Below are positions 11,801-23,903 of a stretch of DNA of 64,000 nt, piece by piece (within the stretch, counting starts at the first letter, position 1; every line of letters starts with the position of its first letter). This stretch comes from Ficedula albicollis (Eukaryota; Chordata; Aves; Passeriformes; Muscicapidae). The stretch covers positions 26,335,062 through 26,399,061 of the forward strand of contig NC_021678.1 in assembly GCF_000247815.1 (NCBI RefSeq), given 5' to 3'. The notes under the pieces are model-generated. The model had not been told where the DNA came from, searched no databases, and was given only the letters and a program-made list of their open reading frames with translations. Position numbers and translations under genes: made by a program.

Positions 11801-14437
11801 AGCCTCACAATGAAGAGAAAAGTGTGCAGGACAAGAGCATCCACATGAAAAGTGTGAAACAACTCCTCTCCATAATTAAATTTCTATAGACAAATCTTTC
11901 ATACACATCTGAAAGGACAAAAAAGAGAAAGAAATAATGTCAGGCACTACAAGGAGTGAAGATATTTCTTCAATGGTGAAAATGAACAGTCCTTTTCTTC
12001 CAAATGTAAAAATTAGACAAAACCACCACTGATCATTTACAGGAGTTTTTCTTTTGTTATTGAATGGAATCTTTATATTTTAACAACATTATTGTTGTGT
12101 TGTGTTATGAGCACAGTTCAGATTCTCTAAACAGAGTCTCAGTGTCTATTGTATCAGTTATGAGAGTCCAGATTTTTTTTCACCAAATGCCCTTTGGTTT
12201 CAATAGTATCATGTTTAAATTTGATTTTGTTTAGAGGCTGTGAAATGCATGATTTTCTAAATATACCACTGTAGCTGATAAAAAAAAGACATCAGCAAGT
12301 GGACAGACAAATGTTTAACTGACTTGAAAGGCAGCCCTTTAAATCAGAATTCCTAGGGCTCTTGGAAAACCTTCCTAAAGAAGCAAGTAATGCAGCCAGA
12401 GAATGTTCAGCAACAAAGACTCAACCATGTTGGAGCAGGCAAATAAAATGGCTTATTCAAATTAAGTGAAAAGGAGAGCAAAGCAGTCCCTGAGAGCAAG
12501 AAGCATTGTGTGGTGTTTGCAGCAGCTGTGGCTGTATCTAAATTCACATGGATTAGAGAGAGCTGTTGGAAGTTGCAATATCCCATTTGGGGGCAGTCTG
12601 AGCAGTAAGCCAAGTTCACAGATAGCATTGCTGAACTTAATTAGTGTTTTTCCAGATGATGGACACAGCTGTTAGGCCCATTCTCTCCCACTGGAGTCAG
12701 CAGGTACAGGTGCACTCACAGCCCACCACGTTACATCTCTGTGCACAGCCACTCTCCAGCCATCCCACCCCTTCCTGGCTTTCCCCATGGGCTGACACCT
12801 ACACGTGCAGGGTGAGCTGGATGAGCTACAAGGCACCAGGTGCAAAACTGGAAAAACACAAGGACAAAGTATTAAACAGGAATTAAACTAGGACCTTGCA
12901 AATTCTTTATACCAGGAGCTTTGTTGGCAACAATAACTATAAGACATAAAACTGCCTGTCTGGAGAAAGGCTGATGCACACCTGTGGGGACCATCCCAAG
13001 CACAGTGGCTGGGTAAGGATCTTTGAGCCATGCAACTCTCCATGCCAGGGAGGAAGGATGAATTGACTCATTCATGTCTAGTGTAAGAAAATATCTATTA
13101 ATTGTGTATTTCTTTTACCCTTAACAGAATTTATTTGAGCAACAGGGTGGGAGACTTTGGATAGTAAGTGTCTTGAACTTCCTTTGGTAAATATTCATCA
13201 CAGAGAATTTTTCTATCATGTAAAAATAACTGATGATTTTTTAAAGCTGGGGTTAACCAAACAGTGCTCTGAAAAATTCATGCCTGACCACTGCTTCTTT
13301 TTGGTTTTTGCTATTAATTTCTTAGACATGAGTTTTTAATAAAACAGGGTAATTTTTTACTTTTGTGTTTCTTAAATTTCTTTGAATCCAAAACGAGAAC
13401 ACCTGCTGTGTTGCCATGCCAATCTGACTTACAGAGGGGGATGAATGTCAGCATGTGATGAGCTTTCATTTATAGTCTAATAGCACTCTACCTCCAGAGC
13501 CTTTATCAGTTGAAGCTTACATTCAGAACCAAGAACCCGTGCTGCACAAATCAATGAAGCATCCTCAGTGGCTAATAGTAGCAGGCAGAAGTGTCTCAAT
13601 ATTGGCCTGCCAGAGTTGGATGTAGTAAAGACAAAGAAAACATGTGCAAGGTCAGCTCCAAAGATGGTGAAATCAATCCATCAATGGCCTAATATTAAGT
13701 GTTTTGGCCATTGTGACAGATGAGATTGGATAAAAAATTTGAAGTCCTACAGAATTACTTTTCCACCAGCTCCTCAATAAGCCCCATGGGCGACCACAAT
13801 GATCCCCCAAAATGGGAGAAGAAACTCAGAAGAACTCAAGAGAAAGTGAAAACTTGGGAGACAGTGGGAAGATGTGTTCTTGAATATGTAATAATGAATC
13901 AGAGTGCCAGTGGAGGCAGCAGACAAGGGTCAGATGCTGGGCCATGGACATGACTCATGCCTTTGGAATAAAAGGCAGAAAACCAATGATGCCTGGGAAA
14001 GATGGTGCAGTTACAGTACATGAGTTAGCCACTCTAAACAAAATGTGTTGAATAAAATTACATTTTTCAAAAGCCTTAGAAAAAAAGGCTTCAAAACCCG
14101 AGGTGCAAGGTCAGAACACTTTTAGCCAGAAGAAAGTATTGTTAGACACTTCAAAGTATTTCACCCTGCTGAATGCTAGGCAATACCATTAACTTGCTTT
14201 TCAGACTTAGAAATAAGAGCAGAAATTAGTTTCAGACTGCTAAATGAAATTATGTCCATGTACTATAGCGATGCTAAAATCACCTTTGAGTGGATGAGGC
14301 TGTAGAAATTCTGTAGAGGTGGTTCAAAGCCCAGGATAATATTTCTGAGGGCTCCAGAAGCAATGGACTGTTCTGAATGAAGCTTTCACTATTTTTAGTG
14401 GGTATCCCCACCCCCTTAACCCCCAAATACCTTCAGC
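8815..14437. other. non-coding stretch, nothing recognised
   Basis: I see no exon, RNA gene or recognisable transposon. Open frames are all below 85 residues and overlap. An AP-1-type word (TGACTCA) occurs near 13065. Several A/T-rich patches are present without a long simple repeat. Confidence 0.55.
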
Positions 14438-14484
14438 ATGATCAAGGTTTACACAGGGAGTGGAGAGAATGATCAAGGCTTACA
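14438..14484. repeat. short direct repeat, 16 bp, period 31
   Basis: ATGATCAAGGTTTACA at 14438-14453 recurs with one substitution (T to C) at 14469-14484. It is a small local duplication with a 15-base spacer. Confidence 0.65.
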
Positions 14485-17400
14485 AAGCTCTTTAGATTCA
14501 GCTGTGTGTTTCTGCACACTAGGAAACTATCCCAACACCTTTTCTGAGTCATAATTTACACTGTTTCTGTCCCAGAAACAAACACAAAAACACAAAATTT
14601 GTCTCTCCCCAGGGAAAATTGTTTTGCCTGCACATCTTGGCTGGAGTCCACTGGAGTCACTGCAGATGGAACTTCCAGGGAGGCACCAACATCTCAGCCT
14701 GAGCTGCACATCCCTGCTCCCCACAGCTGCAGGAAGGGAGGGGTGGCCTCGCTTCCTTCTGCTTTATTTGTGTCCCTGTCATCACCCAGCACCCTGCTCA
14801 GACACCAGCCTAACCTCTGCTGCAATTAGGCTCAGGAATGCTGTTCCAATTACCCTGCTGATTTCTCTTTGATGACCTGTTCACTCAGTGACTCAGAAGG
14901 TCTCTGCTAACAGGAGGACACTCTACCTTGCATGACATTAATAAATCTTTCATCAGTACATTTCAGATTCATTGCAGTTACAAGCAAAGTTCTTTGAACT
15001 CATGTTGTGCTGTTTGATGTATCTTTTAAGGATGCTCACAGCATAGAGGCCAGAACTGGGACAGGCTCCTGAAAGATGCAGATACAAACCCCAGTTTCGT
15101 ACTATCTTCTGAATCTTTGAGGGTGTTGATTGGGGCTGGAAGCAGAATATCAGTTCTAACATTCCTCCAAAGGTTTCAGATCCAACCTCCAACTTTGCAG
15201 CATGGTGCCTCTGATCATCCAGGCTTAGAAAAAGCCAGACACATAAGATAAGAACATGCCCAGAATTTGTTGTTGGCTACATAGAGGAAAAAAAAATAGA
15301 AGCGATATTTGTCTAGTATTTTATTTGATAGATATCTACTTGTAGCACTGAGAAATGTCTTTTATTAGGTAAAATCTATTTTAATTTTTTAAAATTTTAT
15401 CTTTTAATGTGAATGTAAAGTGATTTTAAATGACTGATGGATTAGGTCTTCATCAATTAGCAGGAGACTGATTACTGAGGAGTATCAAATTGCTAAGTGA
15501 TTAGGCATTAACTCCATATCCAATTCCCTGAGAAAAGCAAAGCAATCCTTCCCTATTTAGAACTCCTTAACCACAAAAATATATAAAGATAATACCCAAC
15601 CCATGACCTCAGAAGAGTTGCACTGAAAATAATTCTGCCATACCCACAGCCATGGGGACAAGTTCACAGCCTGGGGACAAATGGAAGGTTTTGTTTTCCT
15701 GCATTTAGCTAAAATTTGCTGAGAACACCATCAGAAAGACAGCACAAATCATAATGTCATTTTGATCTAGATGGAGGCTTTCTGCAACAACAGTCTCTCA
15801 TCACAAGCACCAATGATCCATTCCTTTATCCATTTCATTCTTATTCAAGGTAATTTTTGCACCAGAACTGAGAGTTTGAAATTCTGATTAGATGGATCTT
15901 TCATGGTGTGCGTACATCCACTTTCTTTGGCATGGGTGTGTGACATATTTATCCTGGATAATTGCCCTGCTTTTCTTCCTTTTATAAAGCCTTTGTACAG
16001 GTATCAATCTCTGAGTCCTTTTCTGTGCTGTACACCTCACACTATCTAGATAAAACCAAAATCCTCTTTTACCTGTCAGCAAGTATCCATTGTTGAGAGA
16101 TGAAGAACTGGCTCTGTTTTTTGGGAGCAGAATGCAGCTCTGTGGTGAACAGGGAATGCTACAACTATTTATTATTGTAATTTTAAATTATATCTATATA
16201 GTACATATATCATATACTATCATTTTGTATTTATTATTATCTTTCCATAATCAGTATGCTTGTCATAATTTCTCTATAAAATACATGTTAAGGTCAACTT
16301 CAGATGCAGACAGAAACTTCCTGAAAAAAGGACTGCTTAGGCAAAAAATGACTGAGTCTCTCTGGGTATTTGTGACAAGGCTATCACATGAAAATGTTCT
16401 TAGCAGAGTGTCTGGCAAAGCATCACCCACCAAGGGGGCACCTCAGGGTGAGACTGTGGAAGACACAGAAGCACTGAAGAACTCTCATGGCTTCTCTCAT
16501 ACCCTGCTTCTCAACAGGACAAAACCACTGGAGGAGTGAGATCAGGTATAAGCAGCAGTTTTTGACCTTAAACCTTGGTCTTCAAGGGCATTTCTCATTT
16601 GGAGCAGAAATTATGCCAGAGGCTTAACATATAGATTGCTCTTGACAGAACTCAAGCCTCTGCTTAACTAACAGCTTGAAAATGTCCCCAGTGACTGCTG
16701 CATGTAACTTGAAATTTTTCAATTCTTGGGAAAACTAATGAAAGTGAGGGTACAGAAATATAAACACATTTTTGCAGCCAAAATAATTCTCAATCTTGTG
16801 GGTTTTGCATCTTTGTTCAAGTGACAGAGACAGATGCAGAAAAAGGGAATGTTGGCTGAATTCTGCCCATGACCAAATATATTCAAGCCACCAATAAGGT
16901 TCCCATACCATCTAAACTGATATCATGGCTTTCCATTGTTTATTAAAACATGTGCTGAAGATACATCATTTTATCTCCTGTCTTCAGAAAGCTGCTGACC
17001 CCCTTGGGAAGCATTTCACCACCCTTCAGCCTCCCTCAGGCTAGAGAAGGGAAATGGAGCTGTGCTGTAAACACTCCCCTGCTGGAAAGAACAACTCTCC
17101 ATGGACTATTTGATAGTGAGGGCAGCCCTGGCACTGTTATAGGAGTGCACAGGCATTTTGTGAGGTCTGGGGGTGACTGACTGTTGTCAGGAGTGTCTGT
17201 CTGGCATTTTGATTGTTGGCAACTGCCCTGCACTTGTTTAAAAGGCATCTGTGTTAATTTTACTCTCAGCCTTTGAGAGAACCCATGCCAGATCCCAGCC
17301 TGAGGCCAACCCCCAGTCTCATCCCCAAACCAGTCACCTCTTCCACAGTAGGTGTTCTGTCCTGGACTCATTGGCTCTTCCCCTCAACAAAGGCTTCATC

Positions 17401-17517
17401 CCACAGACACCACCATGAGCTCTTGGGATTAGGCTGTGAAAAAACAGCTGTAACCAGCAGCCTGCAGGGGCAGCAGTGCCAGGAGAAGGGGGTTTGGCTG
17501 AGGTGGAGACGACAAAT
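14485..17517. other. non-coding stretch, nothing recognised
   Basis: No gene is recognised. The longest open frame (16090-16539, plus strand, 149 residues) runs through AT-rich sequence with stretches of Ile, Tyr and Leu, and I do not recognise it as any family. An AT-rich patch lies at about 15370-15420. Confidence 0.55.
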
Positions 17518-17614
17518 CTGAGCAGCCTGATGTAACAGAAGATGTCCCTGCTCATTGCAAAGGGCTTGGACTAGATGGCCTTTAAAGGTTCCTTCTAAAG
17601 TATTCTATGATTTT
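17518..17614 (+). mobile_element. CR1 LINE 3'-end fragment, plus strand
   Basis: This matches the 3' end of avian CR1 retrotransposons. It reads in order: a GAGCAGCCTG-like word, the block GATGTCCCTGCTCATTGC, GGCTTGGACTAGATGGCC, TTTAAAGGTTCCTTCT and a single terminal TATTCTATGAT octamer-type end. Only the untranslated 3' end remains and no reverse transcriptase sequence is seen. Severe 5' truncation is usual for CR1, which primes at its 3' end. The left boundary is approximate. The fragment is closely similar, in inverted orientation, to the copy at 41849-41960. Confidence 0.88.
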
Positions 17615-18559
17615 GCTGAATTACTGTTTGTACAACCAGGCACATGCAAGACATTTTCCCAGACGTATAAAACACCTCCAGGGTTTTCTACTCCAAGGAG
17701 TGTGACATGTCTCTTGGAAGAAGCAATGCTTGCTCATGTTGGTTAATCTTGCTCAGTGCCTTGTTTATGCCTTCACCATATGCTCACTGTCTGCTTGCAG
17801 AAGCTCCATGGCTCTTTGTAATCTCTATTGCCCTCCCTCTTTTCCAAAAGCTGTTTATTACCTTTTAAATTTTAGAGTTTACTCACTTGCACCTGGTACA
17901 CTTCTCTCCTCTGCTTCCCCAGCACCACTCAGGTCCCCACAAGCTCTTCAGAACATTTCTGTCACCAAACCTGCAGCTTTGCTTACTGGGATTCAGCTGT
18001 TTGCCTGCACTTTTTCACAATCAGCATCTTACATTTGAACACTCCCACCAACTTTCTTACAGAGTAATTTAAATTTATTTTTGTGTTCTCCTAATGCCTT
18101 ACAGTTCTTACCCTAATTCAATCCCCTCCTCTCTCTTTATTTTGTTCAATTGGCTGGTATTAGACTACAGGATTTCCTATTCCCTACCTTCTATTCCTCC
18201 CATTCACCAGAAATTAGACTGTTGTCCTTCACCTTGGTTTTCTCATTGTGGCTGGTGTCCAGCACTCCAACTGTACCATAATCCCTCTTTCACTTTTCCT
18301 CCAAATATCTTGAGTATTCATTCATCATTCTGTAGTGATGCAAAAATGTTGTCTCCATAATGTCTACACATCTGTGGCAGGCTCCACCTTTGGTTTCCCA
18401 TTGGCTTCACATTAGCCCAAACCACTTTTGGGTTTAATAATTCTATGTTGCATGTTTCCTGAAAATCATTTGTCCTCAAAATTTTCAATATGCTTACAAG
18501 CCTTACATCTTGTAGCAATTATAGCTGAGACAAATGCATTCTTTACATTCCCTCCTAAC
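17615..18559. other. T/C-rich strand-asymmetric non-coding stretch
   Basis: The plus strand is visibly pyrimidine-rich from about 17730 to 18330, with many CTTT, TCCC and CTCC words. Open frames on the plus strand (up to 102 residues) are rich in Ser, Leu, Pro and Phe because of this composition. No family is recognised. The stretch could be ordinary skewed intronic sequence or the body of a decayed element. Confidence 0.5.
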
Positions 18560-18620
18560 AAAAAAAAAAAAAAAACCCCCCCCCCCCCCCCCCCGCCAAA
18601 AAAAAAAAAAAAAAAAAAAA
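18560..18620. repeat. A16-C19-GCC-A23 homopolymer block
   Basis: Sixteen A (18560-18575) are followed by nineteen C (18576-18594), the triplet GCC (18595-18597) and twenty-three A (18598-18620). A composite of three long homopolymers is unusual. Its plan resembles the T21-C845-GTC-T23 block at 59887-60778. Length errors in such runs are common, so the exact counts are uncertain. Confidence 0.9.
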
Positions 18621-20559
18621 GAAAATATCACAGCTGCTTCATTTTTCTACCGACCACCACGGCAAGACTTTGATTTCCCAAGATTAGGCTGTTCCTGCGC
18701 TCTAGGCTTTTCCCTTGTATTTCCCAACATCACTGCCCTGAGTGCTGTGCATTGATGGAGCCAGCGAGAGCTCCTGGTAAATTCCAAGGGAGCCATCAAA
18801 TCCCTGTTTCTACAGGCACGTCCCTGTGCCAGGAGGGAGGTGACAAGTTCCAGCTTTGAGCAGGAAAGTGGCAGGGGAGCAGCAGGACACTGGCCAGCAG
18901 CTGGGGGACATGCTGCTAAGGCAAGGAGGGAATCTTTTAATGGGATTAGCACACAGAGGAGAAAAGAGGCAAGCACCAGACTTACAGAGAAATCCCTGTA
19001 CCAGGAAAAGCTTCCCCTGATCTTTGTGTGCATGTTGCTGAGGGTAACAAAAAAAGTACAAGAGAGCAGTGTTTTGCAGGTGAACAGGCTAGATTTAGAC
19101 CAGCACAAAGCACAATCAATCAATTTTTGTGCTAGCAGCAGTGCTCGAAAAGTGCAGAGCGTAACTGAACTTATTTTGCTTGTTTTATAGACTTTTAACA
19201 GGCTTATCAGAGCATCTGGCAGAAAAGAATATGGCAAATTTTAACACTATTCATCATTCTTAAGGACCTGATCAAGCTTATAGCAAGCTGATGGGTGGGC
19301 TATGAGAGTGAGGGGGGTACCTCATGATAGCACACTGCACAATCGTTTTGCCTCATTATCTTTTAAATATATACTAAATGTCTGGAATATAGAAATATTT
19401 ACAACTGTAAATCTACCAAATATCTGAGTCCATAAGGAACCTAGTTCCAAGAAGAGGACCAGATCGTGCTACTTCTGGATCCACTAAGGTCTGTAGAGGT
19501 GAAGTCACAAGAGATGAAGATGAGCTCTACCTGAATATTCACAGTATTGAGCATAGAATGCAAAGTCAATCACTTTGTTTTACATCAACAGACAATAGAA
19601 AACACTACATTGTGTATTTTCTATAGCAAAACACATTAAGGGGGTAATTCAACAGACCTGGATAATATTAAGGAGAATTCTATGATTTTTTCTGAAGAAA
19701 TAAAAGCTTATTGGGAGCACCTCTGCAGTTATTGTTGCATAAACACACTCATTTGTGCAATAGAAATAGGTTGCCAGATGCTAAAGCTGATGTAAAAGAG
19801 TGGAAAAATCTGACCTAATGTTGTTTTGTACCTACACTGCACTCTGCATTGCTGTAAATGAGAATACAAGACACCAAGCAAGTGAAAAAAGGAGGGTAAT
19901 ATTTCAGTTTGGAATACAAAGCTGTGATGTGTCCTGCTCCAGCAATGCCCCTTTCATTTACATGGAAGCCCTGCTGCATCTCTCAGTGGGGATGGAATTA
20001 ACACATTTCAAAGCCTTCATGGTTTTTTTTTGCTAAACAATGGGAAATTTTCCCATTATGCAAAGCTTGAATACAGGAATAAACCTACATCCTTCACCTT
20101 GTCTTCAGTCCCAGTTTGCATCCCTTGAAATTATTTTTGCTACCTATACTCTGATAAAATACCTGCTCTCATTGAGAAGTTCTTTTTTGTTACTTGAATG
20201 TCCATTAATTAAGGAAAGTGTAAAAGAGACAAAATACTTCCAGAGAAGCACAAAGAGTATTTCTGGATAATAAAGACATTTTTTACATGCCAGAGGACAG
20301 TCTAAGAAGGACTGATGACAAGAAGTTTGCAATAAGCTGATAAATTCTAGAAAAAGCAAGCCCTAACTAGTTTGTATTTGATGAAGTTTTTCTAAATAAA
20401 AACCCTTGACTGAAAATTAATTTTTTTAAAAAATGTCTTACAGGTCTCAGTATAGCAGTAAATTGGTGACATTCTGCAATAGGAATCACATAGAATCCAA
20501 CTTGCAGATTCTCAAGAATAAGATCAAAAGAGATCTCTGTTTTCTTATTGAAATATCTC
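18621..20559. other. non-coding stretch, nothing recognised
   Basis: A minus-strand open frame of 196 residues (18647-19237) and overlapping plus-strand frames lie here. None resembles a known protein and I treat them as fortuitous. An ATTCTATGAT word at 19677-19686 resembles a CR1 end, but nothing CR1-like precedes it. Confidence 0.5.
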
Positions 20560-20566
20560 AGGCCAC

Positions 20567-20650
20567 CCAATTATCCAGCCCTGAGTCCAATAACTTGTGT
20601 TTAACTAACCAATTATCCAGCCCTGAGTCCAACAACTTGTGTTTAACTAA
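20567..20650. repeat. 42-bp tandem duplication
   Basis: The copies at 20567-20608 and 20609-20650 are directly adjacent and differ at one position (AATAACTT versus AACAACTT). Each starts CCAATTATCCAGCCCTGAG and ends GTTTAACTAA. Directly duplicated upstream elements of this size are typical of LTR U3 regions, which is why I group them with the putative LTR. Confidence 0.95.
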
Positions 20651-20683
20651 AGCATTCTTTGTCTCAGATTAAAGCTTGTCTAC

Positions 20684-20690
20684 TATAAAA
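20684..20690 (+). promoter_or_regulatory. TATA box, first copy
   Basis: A TATAAAA word lies inside the first copy of the 53-bp-period unit, in the context CTATAAAAGCTCTC. It is a good core-promoter match. Transcription from it is inferred only. Confidence 0.45.
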
Positions 20691-20736
20691 GCTCTCTGAC
20701 TTAAGCATTCTTTGTCTCAGATTAAAGCTTGTCTGC

Positions 20737-20743
20737 TATAAAA
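20737..20743 (+). promoter_or_regulatory. TATA box, second copy
   Basis: The same TATAAAA word lies exactly 53 bases downstream of the first, in the second copy. If the element is or was active, start sites about 53 bases apart would be expected. Confidence 0.45.
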
Positions 20744-20830
20744 GCTCTCTGCTGTAAAATCTGAAGAGACTTTGTCTCTATCCCTTTCCTTGTACTGTGT
20801 TCCAGTAGTTAATCACCATTACCATGCATT

Positions 20831-23800
20831 CTGAAAAGCTTCTTTGAGTCTTAGTTCAACTTCAGCCTTTGCTTCTTGTGGTGCGTCTCTACTTCAGGCA
20901 AAAGAGGTTCTTAATATCTCCTATTTTTTTCTCCATGTGAATGCAGTTTGTAAAAAGCACAAAAAAATTTCCACCTACTCAGAAACACAGGGAAGTGAGC
21001 AGATAAAGCTTTTTAATCAGCTGCAGCTTGTATCCATCTTGCCAAAATTCATGCAGCACACAAACTTTTCTGCTCTTTTTTTATAAAACAATTCACTGCA
21101 CATTTCCAAGTAGAGATGCTGATGCACCAATCATAACTTTCAGTATTTGAAACCATCAATATTCTTGTCTAAATAAAATATGCTTTGCATTCTCTAAAGT
21201 TTCCTTCAAACTTTCCAATGTTGGTTCTTGCTTAACCTTTGTCTGGGGTGATGAAGCAGTGTCTTTGTTATCAGACTTCTCATCCACTTGCAAGTATTTC
21301 TATTCATGGCACTCAAAAAGAGAATGCTAGATTTTATTCCCTGATTCTTTTGCTTCAAAATGATTTCTTATCATGTCATCATGAAGTCTCTAAAGTTCAG
21401 CAAAAATCTACTTTAATTGTGGGCTATTATATTCCTGTTCTCTCAGTATTTATTGCCTGAAAATGTAGAATAGCCCTTCCACCAGTGTACCTGTGAGCCA
21501 TATGGGGTTAGTTAAGCAGAACAATAACTTTGGCTGCTTTTTCATTTCAGCTACCAGCTCATCTTATTTGGGTTGTTTTGTTTTGTATTTAATATCAATC
21601 CAACATTAGCACTGTCTTTTCCTTCTGCAGTTTCCCTAGCCAGCTAAAGTTAATTACACACTAAGATCAGGTAGACAGATGCTTCTCTGGTATAATTTTT
21701 TTTTCAACTCCTAGATAGATAGAAAATATTCTCTAAAAGAAATTGCCTAACATCCTCATTTTATTCATGGATTGGAAAGTTCTTCATCTTTGTGTGATAA
21801 GCTCATCACTTGCATTTTCCCAGCTACCAGACAAAAGTTGTCTTTGAAAAAATTTGGCTTTCTCTGCACCAAAAAAACATTTCATTTTCTCTTTCTACCA
21901 ACAAGAGTAATATCTTTTGCAGGGATTTTCATATCTAACATAACTGACAAGGAAATATTCTGTATGACTTACAAGCATGGATTTTTCTCTAATATTTGTA
22001 GCCTCCTGTTACTTTTTTTTTTGCACATCACAATTTCCCAGGGTTATTGATTGCCATCTGTTTCCCTTTTTCGATGTTAACTATAAATTGCTTTGAAAAA
22101 AAAACTAACTGCCTCCCTTGCACATTAAAGAGGGATGTTTTAGCCAAAGTCATTGTTTTTCCTGATTTGTTGGTTCCTAGAATTAAAAAGCTCTCAATTT
22201 TCCTTCTTGTCCTTCTTTCTATTCCTTCCTCTTCAAATGGTCCAGCTAATGATTTTCCTTTTGCCTGGTGAAGCTGGCCTTTCCTTGCAGCACTGTGGCT
22301 CCTGTGCGTGCAAGGAACCAACAGGTTCTGCTCTGTGACCATCTTACAGTCCAAAGAGTCACCTCCATCCAGTGTGGTTAAACACTGAGTGACATCACTT
22401 GGTTCCTTGCAATGGTTATGATATTAGAAAATGGTTCTGACTTATTTGTCTGGTGTGATGTGAGGGCTGCCCTGTGCATCTCCCAGGTGAAGGCACAGCG
22501 TTTTCCTCCACCAAGCACAGAGCTGTGTCTGTCTGCTGGGTGGATCCCATGGATTTTACTTTCTCTGGGACTAACTCGTGTTCTTCTCGTATCAGATTTT
22601 GGATATGGGGGCAGAAAGCATCTGGGAAGTGTTCAGTAAAGAAAATAATGTGTCAAAAAAATAATATGTGAGCACCAGAAGATACCTGCTGGTTCTACTC
22701 TGCTTAGTGACATGCACCACATACAGCACTGTTTGATATTAATCTTTCACTGCCATTTCTAATGGACCATTTAAAACTAAGCTGCACCTTATTATCTGCT
22801 CAGTTTTCTTAATTTAAATAAATTTCTCCAACCACTTTAATTTTGATGGACTTCGATCAAATTCCAATAAAATCAAAACACGTGAGTGAGAATTACACAG
22901 GCTTTTTGATTTTTACTTTTTTTCTCTTTTACTAAAATTCTCAACCATTGTTTTTTAGCGTCTTTCCTAAAAGAAATAAGTGATGAACACAGTGGCTAAA
23001 AATTCAAACGTCGATTGATCTCCACATGTTGATGTCACCTATTTGCCCATGAATGCCATGGTTGAAATCTTAGTTCCATTAAGAATCATCAGTTTCATGA
23101 ATGCATTCATTATCCAAAACCACTTTCTAGTTATTTTCTGCACCTCTGGAACTTGTGGGGGGTGTGTCTTCTTTACTCACCTAACATTAAAATATCCTTC
23201 CTGCCTTTGATAAGACAAAACTCTCACTGATTTGAGCAGAGATTAATTCTCTCCTCTAAATATCTACTCTCAGACTAGCATCTCTACAGATTTTCAATGC
23301 TTAAAATGAGTTGTGAGTTAAGCTGGGCAATCCCTTTTTAGCTCTCACACTGATTAACAAGAGATTCATTTTGTTTCATTAAACACTCAGCTCTGATAAA
23401 ACCAGGGAATCTCTTCTACCATCTCTCACACTTTAAGAGTTAATTTTCCAAAATACCTCCTTTTTAATCACAGCTTCTATTTTCAAAAATAAAATATTAT
23501 AGTTGCATTACTTCAGAAGTTTTAGTAGCTGAGAATTTCATTAACTGCATTTCTGACCTTTATGTAAAAATAACCTCTGTCATGTACTATATTTTTCAAA
23601 TTATTTCCCTAGGATCATAAAAGAAATGTCAATATTTTTTCTGTTTAGCTAGTGGGTCATATTCTGTTCTTGTTAATAAAAGAATCTATGAAATAACTTT
23701 GTTGCTCAGTAGTTACACACAACATTGCAGCCAGAATAAGAGAGAGCAAAATTGAGATAGGTGATATTCTTTGGAGAAATGATTTATTGCACTTTGCAGT

Positions 23801-23884
23801 TCATTGGGTTTTCACACTTACAGTTTTCATGAAATTGGTTATCTCTGCTTTTTAAAAAATCACCACAATCCAGTAAGGCTTTTT
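20831..23884. other. T-rich non-coding stretch
   Basis: The plus strand is T-rich over much of this stretch, with many TTTCT and TTTT words. No open frame exceeds 108 residues and no retroviral protein motif is seen. If 20560-20830 is a 5' LTR, no internal region follows it that I can recognise. Confidence 0.5.
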
Positions 23885-23903
23885 AAATAAATAAATAAAT
23901 AAT
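23885..23903. repeat. short AAAT microsatellite
   Basis: About four and a half copies of AAAT lie between TTTT and ATTTTTTTA runs. This is a short simple repeat. Confidence 0.8.

Larger units (their letters stand above)
20650..20751 (+). repeat. 53-bp-period tandem duplication carrying a TATA box
   Basis: A 49-base segment starting AAGCATTCTTTGTCTCAG and ending GCTCTCTG occurs at 20650-20698 and 20703-20751. It has one substitution (CTACTATA versus CTGCTATA) and a 4-base spacer. It abuts the 42-bp duplication directly, so two independent two-copy events lie side by side. Confidence 0.95.
20560..20830 (+). mobile_element. putative solo LTR or LTR fragment with duplicated promoter
   Basis: The segment has the look of a retroviral-type LTR promoter. 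It contains duplicated upstream elements, then two tandem copies of a TATA-box segment, then a T/C-rich stretch ending near a possible CA terminus. I cannot fix the ends: no clear target-site duplication, poly-A signal, primer-binding site or internal retroviral genes are visible. It is either a solo LTR, a truncated piece, or a non-retroviral sequence with a duplicated promoter. The orientation follows the TATA boxes. Confidence 0.4.

Noticed and set aside
18647..19237. Minus-strand open frame of 196 residues
   Set aside because: No recognisable domain; overlapped by open frames on the other strand; no gene structure around it.
19677..19686. ATTCTATGAT word resembling a CR1 end
   Set aside because: A single octamer without any CR1-like sequence before it; expected by chance in AT-rich DNA.
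20831..23884. Internal region of an endogenous retrovirus following the putative LTR
   Set aside because: No retroviral protein motif, primer-binding site or second LTR was seen; composition alone is not evidence.
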